Source: Ralstonia wenshanensis | GTDB lineage: Bacteria; Pseudomonadota; Gammaproteobacteria; Burkholderiales; Burkholderiaceae | DNA length: 64,000 nt | Reading direction: 5' to 3' | Assembly: GCF_021173085.1 (NCBI RefSeq) | Contig: NZ_CP076413.1 | Location: 2,294,001 to 2,358,000 of the forward strand | In this document: positions 56,145 through 64,000 of the stretch, piece after piece | How the letters are laid out: each line of letters opens with the position of its first letter | Numbering within the stretch: the stretch's first letter is position 1 | Made by a program: the position numbers and the translations under genes | Notes under the pieces: model-generated | Seen by the model: only the letters and a program-made list of their open reading frames with translations | Databases searched by the model: none | Told to the model about the DNA's origin: nothing

Positions 56145-58304
56145 TCAGTGCGGGGCGCCAGGGCGTTCGCCGTGCTGCATCATGTCGATCACGCGGCAAT
56201 CGCTGCACATCTTGAGACGCTCGGCGGCGGCACCCGAGAACGCCGGATGCGCGCCCAGCTTGGCCAGCATCGTCGTGACCATCTGCGCGGTGCCAAACGG
56301 CTTGTTGCAGCGGATGCAGTGAAACGGCTGGGCCTCGTTGAGCGTGATCGATTGGCGAGCTTCGGCCGACAGGTTCAGACGCGGGACAAGGGCGATGGCG
56401 CTTTCAGGGCACGTGGTTTCGCACAGGCCGCACTGGACGCAGTTGCGCTCAATCATGGCCAGTACGGGGCGCTCGGCCTGATCCCGCAGCGCCTGCGATG
56501 GGCACGCGCCCACGCACGCCATGCACAGCGTGCAGCGTTCGCGGTTCACGGTGATGGCGCCGAACGGTGCGCCGGCCGGCAGTGGGAAGACGGCCTCGGT
56601 GGCCTTGGCGTGACGCGCGAGATGGTCGAGCGCGAAGTCCAGCGTCTCGCGCTTTGCCGCGGCCACTGCAAAGGTGGCGGCCGGCATGTCACGGCGGAAA
56701 CCGCGCGGCGGGGCCGATACGTCAGCGCTGCCCAGGCGCGTGTCGAGCGCCACCGCATCCGCCACGTCGATCAGCACCACGCCCGCCTCATCCGCCGGTT
56801 CGCCAAGGCCCTGCAGCATGGCCTGCGCCACGGCAACCTGCTCGACCAGCATCGCGCGGTACTGCGGTGCATCGTCTTCCGTCAGCAGGATGGCGATGCG
56901 CGCGGCGCCGTAAGCCAATGCGGATAGCCATAAGTCCAACCCCGTCGATGCCGCATGGAATACCTCGACCGGCAGCACATTCACTGGCACGCCCTGGGCG
57001 TTGCCGATACGCGCGGCCCGGCCAAGTTGCTCGATCAGCGTGCGGCCGCGCCCACCGTTATGCAGCAGCACTACGGCATCACGCCCACCCGCCGATGCAT
57101 ACGTGCTCAGCAGCGTCTTGAGCTTGCGCCCCTGGTACGGCGCGCTGGGATAGGCATAGGTGATGGCGCCGGTCGGGCACGCAGTCGTACACGCGCCGCA
57201 GCCCACGCACAGATTGGGCGTGACGTGCACGCTGCCGCGGCCATCCTTCCACTGCGGCGCAATCGCCGACGCGGAACACACTTGCACGCAAGCGTCGCAG
57301 CCCACCTGGCCGTTACGCCCGTGCGCGCAGATGGATTCCTTGTATTGGAAGAACTTGGGCTTCTCGAACTCGCCCACCATCTGCAGCAGTGCCAGCGAAG
57401 CGGTCAATTGGCGGCCCGCGTCTGCGCCCGCATGGAAGTAGCCTTGCGGCGGCTGATGCCGCGCAAACGCCGGCGCATCGTTCAAATCGAAGATCAGGTC
57501 GAATTGGCCCGATAGCGCCCGGGGGGCCTCCACCCGGCTGAAATCGATGGCCATTGCATCGCCGCAAGCCTTGACGCACGCGCGATGGTCGCGGCATGCA
57601 TCCAGGTCGATCTGGTAAAGCGCGTCGATGGCGCCTTCCGGGCAGACATCGATGCAGGCGTTGCAGTGCGTGCAGCGGTCAAGGTCGATCGGATTGCGGT
57701 TGCGCCACTGCACCTCGAACGCGCCAAGCCAGCCGGTCACCTCCTGCAGCTCGCCCGCGTGAACGGGCCAGCGACGCGCCATCGGCGGGGCGAGCGGGCC
57801 GCTTGCGCGATCGCGTCCGGTGGCGAGCACCGTCACGCTCAGTTGGTCGGCCAGGCGTTCCGCCCAGGGCATCGCACGCTCAGCCGGACCGACGATCAGC
57901 ACGTTGCCGTCGGAGCGGTAGTCGACCACGGGCACGGGGTCAGGTGCCGGCAACCCAGCGACGGCCAGCAGCGCCGCTGTCTTGGCACCGAAACCACGCG
58001 CATCGCGCTTGGCCCCCGCCGACCACCCGCCCGTTTCGCGCACGTTGACGAAATGGATCGGCGCCGTCACGCCCTCGTGCTGCGCGGCCACCTCTGCAAA
58101 CAACGCCTTTTCCTGCGTGCAGGCGACGATGACGTCTTCCGTACCCTCCAGCGCCTGCGTGAACGCGCCGATCTCGCGGCGGCACAGCAGGTGGTGCGTC
58201 TTGCCTGGCGCGTCGACGGCGGCGTCAGACGCGCGCAGGGCGTCGCCCACCGCATCGGCATCGATGGGCATGGTGTGATTGCAACTGCAGAGCAGCGTCG
58301 GCAT
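56145..58304 (-). CDS. Multi-cluster 4Fe-4S ferredoxin-type protein of the formate dehydrogenase cluster
   Basis: A 719-residue protein with at least six cluster motifs: CTHCNACIDVCPEG, CRDHRACVKAC, CDACVQVC, CVGCGACTTACPTG, CTLCMACVGACPSQ and CVQCGLCETTCPES. The first 230 residues form a separate domain starting MPTLLCSCNHTMPID, with a Rossmann-like NVLIVGPAERAMPWAERLADQL. The last part, IRCNKPFG and CSDCRVIDMM, could add another metal site. No signal peptide is seen, so it is probably cytosolic. It lies between DUF3306 and the TorD-type gene. Related genes occur in betaproteobacterial formate dehydrogenase loci; the role in electron supply or assembly is unproved. Confidence 0.75.
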   Translation of the reverse strand: MPTLLCSCNHTMPIDADAVGDALRASDAAVDAPGKTHHLLCRREIGAFTQALEGTEDVIVACTQEKALFAEVAAQHEGVTAPIHFVNVRETGGWSAGAKRDARGFGAKTAALLAVAGLPAPDPVPVVDYRSDGNVLIVGPAERAMPWAERLADQLSVTVLATGRDRASGPLAPPMARRWPVHAGELQEVTGWLGAFEVQWRNRNPIDLDRCTHCNACIDVCPEGAIDALYQIDLDACRDHRACVKACGDAMAIDFSRVEAPRALSGQFDLIFDLNDAPAFARHQPPQGYFHAGADAGRQLTASLALLQMVGEFEKPKFFQYKESICAHGRNGQVGCDACVQVCSASAIAPQWKDGRGSVHVTPNLCVGCGACTTACPTGAITYAYPSAPYQGRKLKTLLSTYASAGGRDAVVLLHNGGRGRTLIEQLGRAARIGNAQGVPVNVLPVEVFHAASTGLDLWLSALAYGAARIAILLTEDDAPQYRAMLVEQVAVAQAMLQGLGEPADEAGVVLIDVADAVALDTRLGSADVSAPPRGFRRDMPAATFAVAAAKRETLDFALDHLARHAKATEAVFPLPAGAPFGAITVNRERCTLCMACVGACPSQALRDQAERPVLAMIERNCVQCGLCETTCPESAIALVPRLNLSAEARQSITLNEAQPFHCIRCNKPFGTAQMVTTMLAKLGAHPAFSGAAAERLKMCSDCRVIDMMQHGERPGAPH

Positions 58305-58384
58305 GGATTTGTGCGTGAGCGCCCACGTGCATGGCGCAGGCTGTGGAGACATGGCCGCGCGGTCGTTGCCGCGCGGTACTTTTT

Positions 58385-58957
58385 TTATTCTACGGACGGC
58401 GGCTTAGCGCCGCCATGCGGGGTTGCCTGGGCCGGGTCCTCAACAAGGGGCGACTCGGCATCGGCGGGTTCAGGCGGCGTCTCGCCGGTCACAACGGGCG
58501 AAGCAGGCGAAGCGTCCGATACTGGTTCGATTCCTGCTGGCGCAGCTGCATCCTCTTCTTCCAGCGGCTCGAACAATCGCAATCCCGCCGTATGGCGCAG
58601 CTCGCGCAGCATCTCAGGCGGGATGGGGTCGGGCTGCGAATAATCGTCGATGTAGGTATCGAGGCCGTCCATCACATTGAAATGCGGATCGGCAAAGAGC
58701 TTCTTGAGCGCGGCACGCTTGACGGCCTCGTCCACGCCGTGCGCGACGAAAGGCGCGAAATCATCGGATGGCGTCAGCTTGGCGGCATCTTCCAGCGTGA
58801 GCGGGGGTGGCACCTCGGGCGCGGGTTCGACCGTCGACGCTTCGGGCACGACAACGGGCGCCGGCTCGGCGGGCGGGGCCGCTTCCGGTTCGGGTTCGCC
58901 CCGCCGCTCTGCTGCCTTGCGGCGTGACCAGCGCGAGAGGAAAGTTTCGTTGCTCAC
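58385..58957 (-). CDS. DUF3306 protein
   Basis: A 190-residue protein. The conserved N-terminal MSNETFLSRWSRRKAAERRG is followed by a Pro/Glu/Ala-rich linker, then the domain core LTPSDDFAPFVAHGVDEAVKRAALKKLFADPHFNVMDGLDTYIDDY and PPEMLRELRHTAGL. Both the FLSRWSRRK start and the PHFNVMDGLDTYIDDY segment mark DUF3306. It lies 11 bp after the DUF3305 gene. The function is unknown; the two always seem to travel with formate dehydrogenase genes. Confidence 0.82.
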   Translation of the reverse strand: MSNETFLSRWSRRKAAERRGEPEPEAAPPAEPAPVVVPEASTVEPAPEVPPPLTLEDAAKLTPSDDFAPFVAHGVDEAVKRAALKKLFADPHFNVMDGLDTYIDDYSQPDPIPPEMLRELRHTAGLRLFEPLEEEDAAAPAGIEPVSDASPASPVVTGETPPEPADAESPLVEDPAQATPHGGAKPPSVE

Positions 58958-58968
58958 AGCGGCCTCGC

Positions 58969-59508
58969 TCAGAACTTCGCGCGATCTTCCGGCGGCAGGA
59001 ACGACTCCGGCCGGCGCCGCTTCTTCGGCTCGGGCCGGTAGTTTTCAGCCACGTACGCCTGCAGCCATTCCAGCGCTGCGGCGTCCAACGGCACATTTTC
59101 GACCGTCTCGCCACCGTCGAGCCAGCGGCCAGCCTCGTTGTAGCTCAGCGAAACCGTATGCGGAATCGCCCGGCCCTCGTCGGCCGTACCCGACTCGCCT
59201 AGACGCCACAGCACAAACCAGCAGGGCGCGGCGGAAGTCACGTTCAGGTAGTAGCCTTCGGCCTCGTCGCGAAACAGCGTGACGGAGAAGCCAGGCGTAA
59301 GCCAGCGCTCGTCGCCCTTTTCATCGTCGGCACGATCCAGGCAGCGCGGTGCGGTGCCGTATTCGCCCAGATCGGGCACGACGGCCTCCAGCCGCCACTG
59401 GAACGGCTGCCAGCGGCTGGCCGTCGGGCGGCGGCACAGCACCACCGCCACCCGTACGCACGGGCGCTCCGTCTGACGATCGTTGGACAACGGCTCGCTG
59501 GCATCCAT
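58969..59508 (-). CDS. DUF3305 protein
   Basis: A 179-residue protein with VRVAVVLCRRPTASRWQPFQWRLEAVVPDL near the N-terminus, FRDEAEGYYLNVTSAAPCWFVLWRL in the middle, and VSLSYNEAGRWLDGGETVENVPL. This is the DUF3305 pattern. No signal peptide, so cytosolic. It starts 10 bp before the apbC stop end (apbC is upstream on the same strand) and is followed by DUF3306. Function unknown; by position a formate dehydrogenase maturation role is plausible. Confidence 0.82.
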   Translation of the reverse strand: MDASEPLSNDRQTERPCVRVAVVLCRRPTASRWQPFQWRLEAVVPDLGEYGTAPRCLDRADDEKGDERWLTPGFSVTLFRDEAEGYYLNVTSAAPCWFVLWRLGESGTADEGRAIPHTVSLSYNEAGRWLDGGETVENVPLDAAALEWLQAYVAENYRPEPKKRRRPESFLPPEDRAKF

Positions 59509-59518
59509 GGTTTTTCGC

Positions 59519-60610
59519 TCAGGTGTTCTGCACGACGATCGACGGGAACTTGCTCGTCATGTCCTTCGCCTTCTCGGCTACGGCAATGGCGACGCGGCGC
59601 GCGATCTGCTTGTAGACGCCGGCAATTGCGCCGTCGGGATCGGCCACCACGGTCGGGCGGCCCGAATCGGCCTGCTCGCGAATCGACAAGTTCAGCGGCA
59701 GGCTGCCCAGGAACGGGACGCCGTATTGTTCGCACATCTTCTCGCCGCCGCCGGCGCCGAAAATGTGCTCGGTATGGCCGCAGTTCGGGCAGCAATAGAC
59801 CGCCATGTTCTCGACCACGCCGATGATGGGAATTCCCACCTTCTCGAACATCTTCAGACCCTTCTTGGCGTCGAGCAGCGCAATGTCCTGCGGCGTGGTG
59901 ACGATCACCGCGCCCGTCACAGGCACCTTCTGCGACAGCGTGAGCTGGATATCGCCCGTGCCCGGGGGCATGTCGACGATGAGGTAATCCAGGTCGCGCC
60001 AGTTGGTCTGCTTGAGCAGTTGTTCCAGCGCCGAGGTCACCATCGGGCCGCGCCAGACCATCGGATTGTCCTGCTCGATCAGGAAGCCGATCGAGTTGGC
60101 CTGCAGGCCGTGCCCCTCCATCGGCTCCATCGTCTTGCCATCTGCCGACTCGGGCTGGCCCTGGATGCCCAGCATCATCGGCTGGCTCGGGCCGTAGATA
60201 TCGGCGTCAAGAATGCCCACGTTGGCGCCTTCCGCAGCCAGCGCAAGCGCCAGGTTCACCGCAGTGGTCGACTTGCCCACGCCGCCCTTGCCGGATGCCA
60301 CCGCGATGATGTTCTTCACATTCGGCATGAGGTGCACGCCGCGTTGCACCGCGTGCGCGACGATCTTCATCGACACCTGCACGCTCACATTCTCGACACC
60401 TTGCACCTTGCGCAGCGCCCCGATGACCAGCTTGCGGATCGGCTCGAATTGGCTCTTGGCGGGGTAGCCGAGTTCCACATCGAGCGACACCTCGCCGCCG
60501 TCGACCCGGATGTTGCGCGCCGATTTGGACGACACGAGGTCGCGCTCGGTATTGGGATCCACCACGCCGCGCAGGGCTTCGGTGATCTGTTCGATGGTTA
60601 CGCTCAACAT
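59519..60610 (-). CDS. apbC: Iron-sulfur cluster carrier protein, Mrp/NBP35 family ATPase
   Basis: The 363-residue P-loop ATPase delivers Fe-S clusters to apoproteins. The N-terminal DUF59-type domain starts MLSVTIEQITEALRGVVDPNTE. The deviant Walker A is GKGGVGKSTTAVNLALALA and Walker B is DYLIVDMPPGTGD. The cluster-binding CPNC lies in YCCPNCGHTEHIFG. It heads the minus-strand run into the DUF3305 and ferredoxin genes, which fits the high Fe-S demand of the formate dehydrogenase system. Start at 60610; the longer frame is unsupported. Confidence 0.95.
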   Translation of the reverse strand: MLSVTIEQITEALRGVVDPNTERDLVSSKSARNIRVDGGEVSLDVELGYPAKSQFEPIRKLVIGALRKVQGVENVSVQVSMKIVAHAVQRGVHLMPNVKNIIAVASGKGGVGKSTTAVNLALALAAEGANVGILDADIYGPSQPMMLGIQGQPESADGKTMEPMEGHGLQANSIGFLIEQDNPMVWRGPMVTSALEQLLKQTNWRDLDYLIVDMPPGTGDIQLTLSQKVPVTGAVIVTTPQDIALLDAKKGLKMFEKVGIPIIGVVENMAVYCCPNCGHTEHIFGAGGGEKMCEQYGVPFLGSLPLNLSIREQADSGRPTVVADPDGAIAGVYKQIARRVAIAVAEKAKDMTSKFPSIVVQNT

Positions 60611-60811
60611 TTGCTCCACAAATCTAATGCGAATGGGGGACGGGCCAACGGTGACGCGGCATGAACTTTGCGGCGCCCTGGCCACTCTATCTACTGTTTT
60701 GCTATTGTATTTTGCCGGCGCGTCGTTCGTCCGATTCTCCCCAATATCCCTCTGATGCGCCGGATATCGGCAAACCCACAAGAACCGATCCCGTTACCCG
60801 TAGGAGAAACC

Positions 60812-61441
60812 ATGAAAGCCAAGCTTATTTCCGTCTCGCTGATCGCCCTGCTGGCCGCCGGCTGCGCCACCGAGCAGCAGAACCAGACCGCCATGGGCAC
60901 CGGCGTTGGCGCGGCCGTGGGCGCTGGCATCGGCGCACTGGTCGGCAACGGCAAGGGCGCCGCCATTGGCGGTGCGCTGGGCGCGGCAACCGGTGCAGCC
61001 GTCGGCTACAACTGGGGCGCCATCAAGTCCAAGCTGGCTGGCGATACGGCCGGCACCGGCACGCAAATTTCGGAGCAGCCCGACGGATCGCTCAAGCTGA
61101 ACATTCCGAGCCAGGTTTCGTTCGATACCGACAGCGCGGTGATCAAGCCGTCGTTCCGCGGCCCGTTGGATAGCGTGGCGCAAACGCTCACGCAACATCC
61201 GGAACTGGCCGCCAATGTGGTCGGCCACACGGACAGCACCGGCAACCCCAATTACAACATGACGCTGTCGCAAAAGCGTGCCCAGAGCGTGGCGAACTAC
61301 CTGACCGACCGAGGCGTGGCCCGCAACCGTCTCTCGGCTGAAGGCCGCGGCCAGAACCAGCCCGTTGCCGACAACGCCACCGAGGCCGGCCGCGCTCAAA
61401 ATCGCCGCGTCGAAATTTATTTGAAACCAATTCAGGGCTAA
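60812..61441 (+). CDS. OmpA-family lipoprotein with glycine-zipper domain
   Basis: A 209-residue outer-membrane lipoprotein. The signal ends in lipobox LLAAGC. A glycine-zipper region (GTGVGAAVGAGIGALVGNGKG) follows at about residues 30-65, then a C-terminal peptidoglycan-binding OmpA domain with VVGHTDSTGNPNYNMTLSQKRAQSVANYL and QNRRVEIYL. It resembles YiaD-type proteins. AGGAG lies just before the ATG at 60812. Monocistronic with its own terminator. Confidence 0.92.
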   Translation: MKAKLISVSLIALLAAGCATEQQNQTAMGTGVGAAVGAGIGALVGNGKGAAIGGALGAATGAAVGYNWGAIKSKLAGDTAGTGTQISEQPDGSLKLNIPSQVSFDTDSAVIKPSFRGPLDSVAQTLTQHPELAANVVGHTDSTGNPNYNMTLSQKRAQSVANYLTDRGVARNRLSAEGRGQNQPVADNATEAGRAQNRRVEIYLKPIQG

Positions 61442-61745
61442 CCCTGTCATAGAAAGCAGGTGCCGCTTGCCACACGTTGCTGGCTCGCGATGCGTGGCTG
61501 ACCTCCCGGGCGGTACCTGATTTCTCCTCCTTTTCCGTTGTGGAAAGCTGCGCCGGCTCTGACCGGCGCTTTTTTTTGGCTCACACCATGCGCGGCATCG
61601 TGACGCATGGGTCAACCCCACGATCACACCCGCGAGTCCGCAGATTGCTCCCTGACGGGCTTGCCGCCGCCGGGCGCGCTAAAATATGCGTTTCTCCGCG
61701 CGCCGCGCCCTGTTTGCGGCCCGCCCGCACCTTTCTGGCCTGCCC
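61442..61745. other. Intergenic region between the OmpA-like gene and metG
   Basis: About 304 bp without a credible gene. It contains the OmpA-like gene terminator at 61550-61577. No clear -35/-10 pair for metG was seen. The metG frame is open upstream of the chosen ATG to 61686, but that extension lacks family similarity. Confidence 0.6.
61550..61577 (+). terminator. Terminator of the OmpA-like lipoprotein gene
   Basis: Stem GCGCCGG / CCGGCGC with a 6-base loop is followed by eight T residues. It lies 108 bp after the stop codon. Confidence 0.8.
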
Positions 61746-63815
61746 ATGTCCGAACGTCGCATCCTCGTCACTTCCGCACTGCCCTACGCAAACGGACCGA
61801 TTCACATCGGCCACCTGGTCGAGTACATCCAGACCGATATCTGGGTGCGCTTCCAGCGCATGCGCGGGCATGAGACCTATTACGTGGGCGCCGACGATAC
61901 GCACGGCACGCCCGTCATGCTGCGCGCCGAGAAGGAAGGCCTGACCCCGCGGCAGCTCATCGAACGCGTCTGGACGGAACACAAGCGCGACTTCGACAAC
62001 TTCCTCGTCTCGTTCGACAACTACTACAGCACCGACTCCGATGAAAACAAGGAGCTGTGCCAGAGCGTCTACCTCAAGCTCAAGGAAGCTGGCCTGATCG
62101 ACGTGCGCGAGGTCGAGCAGTTCTACGACCCGGTCAAGGAGATGTTCCTGCCGGACCGTTTCATCAAGGGCGAATGCCCGAAGTGCGGCGCGAAAGACCA
62201 GTACGGCGATTCCTGCGAAGTCTGCGGCGCGACGTACCAGCCGACCGACCTGAAGAATCCGTATTCCGTGGTGTCGGGCGCAACGCCAGTGCGCAAGTCG
62301 TCGGAACACTACTTCTTCAAGCTGTCTGACCCGCGCTGCGAAAGTTTCCTGCGCGAATGGGTGGCCGACCTAGCGCAGCCCGAAGCCACCAACAAGATGC
62401 GCGAATGGCTTGGCGATGAAGGCGAGGCCAAACTGTCGGACTGGGACATCTCGCGTGACGCGCCGTACTTCGGCTTCGAGATTCCGGGCGCGCCGGGCAA
62501 GTACTTCTATGTGTGGCTGGATGCGCCGGTCGGCTACTACGCCAGCTTCAAGAACCTGTGCGCTAAGCGCGGCCTTGATTTCGACGCGTGGATCAGCGAA
62601 CACTCGACCACCGAGCAGTACCACTTCATCGGCAAGGACATCCTGTATTTCCACACGCTGTTCTGGCCGGCGATGCTCAAGTTCTCGGGCCACCGCACGC
62701 CGACCAACGTGTTCGCCCACGGCTTCCTGACCGTGGACGGCGCCAAGATGAGCAAGTCGCGCGGCACGTTCATCACGGCACAGAGCTACATCGACACCGG
62801 CCTGAACCCGGAATGGCTGCGCTACTACTTCGCCGCCAAGCTGAACGCGACGATGGAAGACCTGGACCTGAACCTGGACGATTTCATCGCCCGCGTGAAC
62901 AGCGATTTGGTGGGCAAGTTCGTCAACATCGCCAGCCGGTCGGCGGGCTTCCTGGTCAAGCGCTTCGAAGGCCGCGTAAGCGACGCCGCACTGGGCCACC
63001 CGCTGATGGTGCAGCTGCGCGAAGCCGCCCCGCAAATCGCCGATCTGTACGAAAAACGCGAGTACAGCAAAGCGCTGCGCGCCGTGATGGAGCTGGCCGA
63101 CGCCGTCAACGCCTTCGTCGACACAGAAAAGCCGTGGGACCTGGCCAAAGACGAAGCCAACCGCGAAAAGCTGCATGCCGCGTGCTCGGTTGCGCTGGAA
63201 GCGTTCCGCCTGCTGGCCGTGTACCTCAAGCCGATTCTGCCGACCACCGTCGAGCGCATCGAAGCGTTCCTCAACGTTGAGCCGCTGACGTGGCGCTCGA
63301 TCGATTCACAGTTGTCGTCGGCCAAGCCGATCCAGCCGTACTCGCACCTGATGACGCGCGTGGACAAGAAGCAGGTGGATGCGCTGGTGGAAGCCAATCG
63401 CCAGTCGCTGCAGGCCACCGCAGAAGCACCGGTTGCTGCCGCCAACGGTGTTGCCGCGATCGAGCCGATGGCCGACACCATCACCATCGACGACTTCGCC
63501 AAGATCGACCTGCGTGTGGCCAAGATCGTCGCCTGCCAGCGCGTGGAAGGATCAAACAAGCTGCTGCAGCTGACGCTGGATGTGGGCGAAGGACAAACGC
63601 GGAACGTGTTTTCGGGCATCCAGTCGGCATATGCGCCGGAAGATCTTGTGGGCAAGCTGACCGTGATGGTGGCCAACCTCGCACCGCGCAAGATGAAGTT
63701 TGGGATGTCGGAGGGGATGGTGTTGGCGGCTTCGGCTGCCGATGAGAAGGCTCAGCCGGGGCTTTATATTCTTGAGCCGCATGCTGGGGCAGTGCCGGGG
63801 ATGCGGGTGCGGTAA
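61746..63815 (+). CDS. metG: Methionyl-tRNA synthetase
   Basis: The 689-residue class I synthetase has the HIGH motif ([10 protein letters not shown]) near the N-terminus, a zinc-binding knuckle [18 protein letters not shown], and KMSKSRGTF in the catalytic core. The C-terminal EMAP-like tRNA-binding and dimer domain ([35 protein letters not shown]) is present. ATG at 61746 gives [17 protein letters not shown], the standard start. The gene is complete and ends 185 bp before the window edge. Confidence 0.97.
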   Translation: MSERRILVTSALPYANGPIHIGHLVEYIQTDIWVRFQRMRGHETYYVGADDTHGTPVMLRAEKEGLTPRQLIERVWTEHKRDFDNFLVSFDNYYSTDSDENKELCQSVYLKLKEAGLIDVREVEQFYDPVKEMFLPDRFIKGECPKCGAKDQYGDSCEVCGATYQPTDLKNPYSVVSGATPVRKSSEHYFFKLSDPRCESFLREWVADLAQPEATNKMREWLGDEGEAKLSDWDISRDAPYFGFEIPGAPGKYFYVWLDAPVGYYASFKNLCAKRGLDFDAWISEHSTTEQYHFIGKDILYFHTLFWPAMLKFSGHRTPTNVFAHGFLTVDGAKMSKSRGTFITAQSYIDTGLNPEWLRYYFAAKLNATMEDLDLNLDDFIARVNSDLVGKFVNIASRSAGFLVKRFEGRVSDAALGHPLMVQLREAAPQIADLYEKREYSKALRAVMELADAVNAFVDTEKPWDLAKDEANREKLHAACSVALEAFRLLAVYLKPILPTTVERIEAFLNVEPLTWRSIDSQLSSAKPIQPYSHLMTRVDKKQVDALVEANRQSLQATAEAPVAAANGVAAIEPMADTITIDDFAKIDLRVAKIVACQRVEGSNKLLQLTLDVGEGQTRNVFSGIQSAYAPEDLVGKLTVMVANLAPRKMKFGMSEGMVLAASAADEKAQPGLYILEPHAGAVPGMRVR

Positions 63816-63837
63816 TGGTTGTTTTGGGGGCGGGCCT

Positions 63838-63947
63838 TGGTGGTCCACTCCCCTTTCGTTCCCTGCCGGGACCGACCCACTTTTCTTTGTCTTGCCAAAG
63901 AAAGTGAGTCAGCCCCGGCAGGGGATGAAGCAAGGGATGCACCACCA
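63838..63947. repeat. Long nested inverted repeat downstream of metG
   Basis: The core hairpin pairs CCCTGCCGGG (63861-63870) with CCCGGCAGGG (63914-63923) and, inside that, CTTTG with CAAAG around TCTTGC, with ACTTTT/AAAGT flanks. Weaker symmetry extends outwards to TGGTGGT (63838) and ACCACCA (63941-63947). Similar ACCCACTTTTCTTTG hairpins are common between genes in Ralstonia and relatives. It may act as a metG terminator, though T-runs are inside the stem rather than after it. Confidence 0.65.
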
Positions 63948-64000
63948 GAACCTCCTCGAGGCGACAGCCCAAACAGCAATCAGTTACGCCCCATTCAACC

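Noticed and set aside
58340-58390. Hairpin CCGCGCGG...CCGCGCGG followed by T-run, read as a terminator
   Set aside because: The T-run is on the plus strand, while both flanking genes are on the minus strand and transcribe towards lower coordinates. A functional terminator there is not supported.

Overview
The window is about 64 kb of dense, high-GC, ordinary-looking bacterial chromosome. Gene content and order suggest a betaproteobacterium of the Burkholderiales, most probably Ralstonia or a close relative. The pointers are a HemD-HemX fusion in a hemC-hemDX-hemY run facing ppc, ftsK next to lolA and divergent from trxB, a GbuA-type ureohydrolase with a divergent LysR regulator, and a formate dehydrogenase cluster with DUF3305/DUF3306 genes next to apbC and metG. 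The species cannot be fixed from the sequence alone. No insertion sequence, integrase, prophage or CRISPR array was seen.

Layout. 1-4.6 kb: 5' end of an aldehyde dehydrogenase, divergent from a SoxYZ-like carrier gene and two metallo-beta-lactamase-fold genes of the quinoprotein dehydrogenase relay type, then a porin. The divergent intergenic region holds two sigma-54-type promoter matches around one perfect palindrome, and a third match precedes the porin. 4.7-10 kb: acyltransferase, tRNA-Ser(CGA), serS, rarA, MHS transporter. 10-12 kb: guanidinobutyrase/agmatinase and a divergent LysR regulator, with two copies of one operator-like palindrome between them. 12-19.3 kb: lipoprotein, lolA, ftsK, trxB, Smr protein, TRIC-family protein, PII protein, methyltransferase. 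19.3-27.2 kb: nadE, a COG3146 acyltransferase, ppa, and a catabolic-looking aldehyde dehydrogenase-SDR-transporter set. 27.2-34.7 kb: hemY, hemDX, hemC and ppc. 34.7-39.4 kb: a multidrug-type transporter with a divergent LysR gene, a ferritin-like protein, and an ECF sigma/anti-sigma pair. 39.5-40.9 kb: argH.

41.2-44.6 kb is the most accessory-looking segment. It holds a DUF2235 (Tle1-type) phospholipase effector gene preceded by two diverged copies of a DUF3304 lipoprotein gene. A 34-codon remnant of a second effector gene lies between the two copies. The module sits between two terminators that share the same 19-bp and 14-bp sequences.

44.7-60.6 kb runs almost wholly on the minus strand. 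In transcription order it holds apbC, DUF3305, DUF3306, a multi-ferredoxin protein, a TorD-type chaperone, a small Tat-signal protein, formate dehydrogenase alpha and beta, a small lipoprotein, the cytochrome b subunit, a small exported protein, sodC, fdhD, dcd and an Orn/Lys/Arg decarboxylase. Together these describe a periplasmic, membrane-bound, cysteine-type formate dehydrogenase with its maturation factors. An OmpA-like lipoprotein and metG close the window, followed by a long hairpin repeat.

Coordinates and start codons were worked out by hand. Functions rest on motif and family recognition without database searches.
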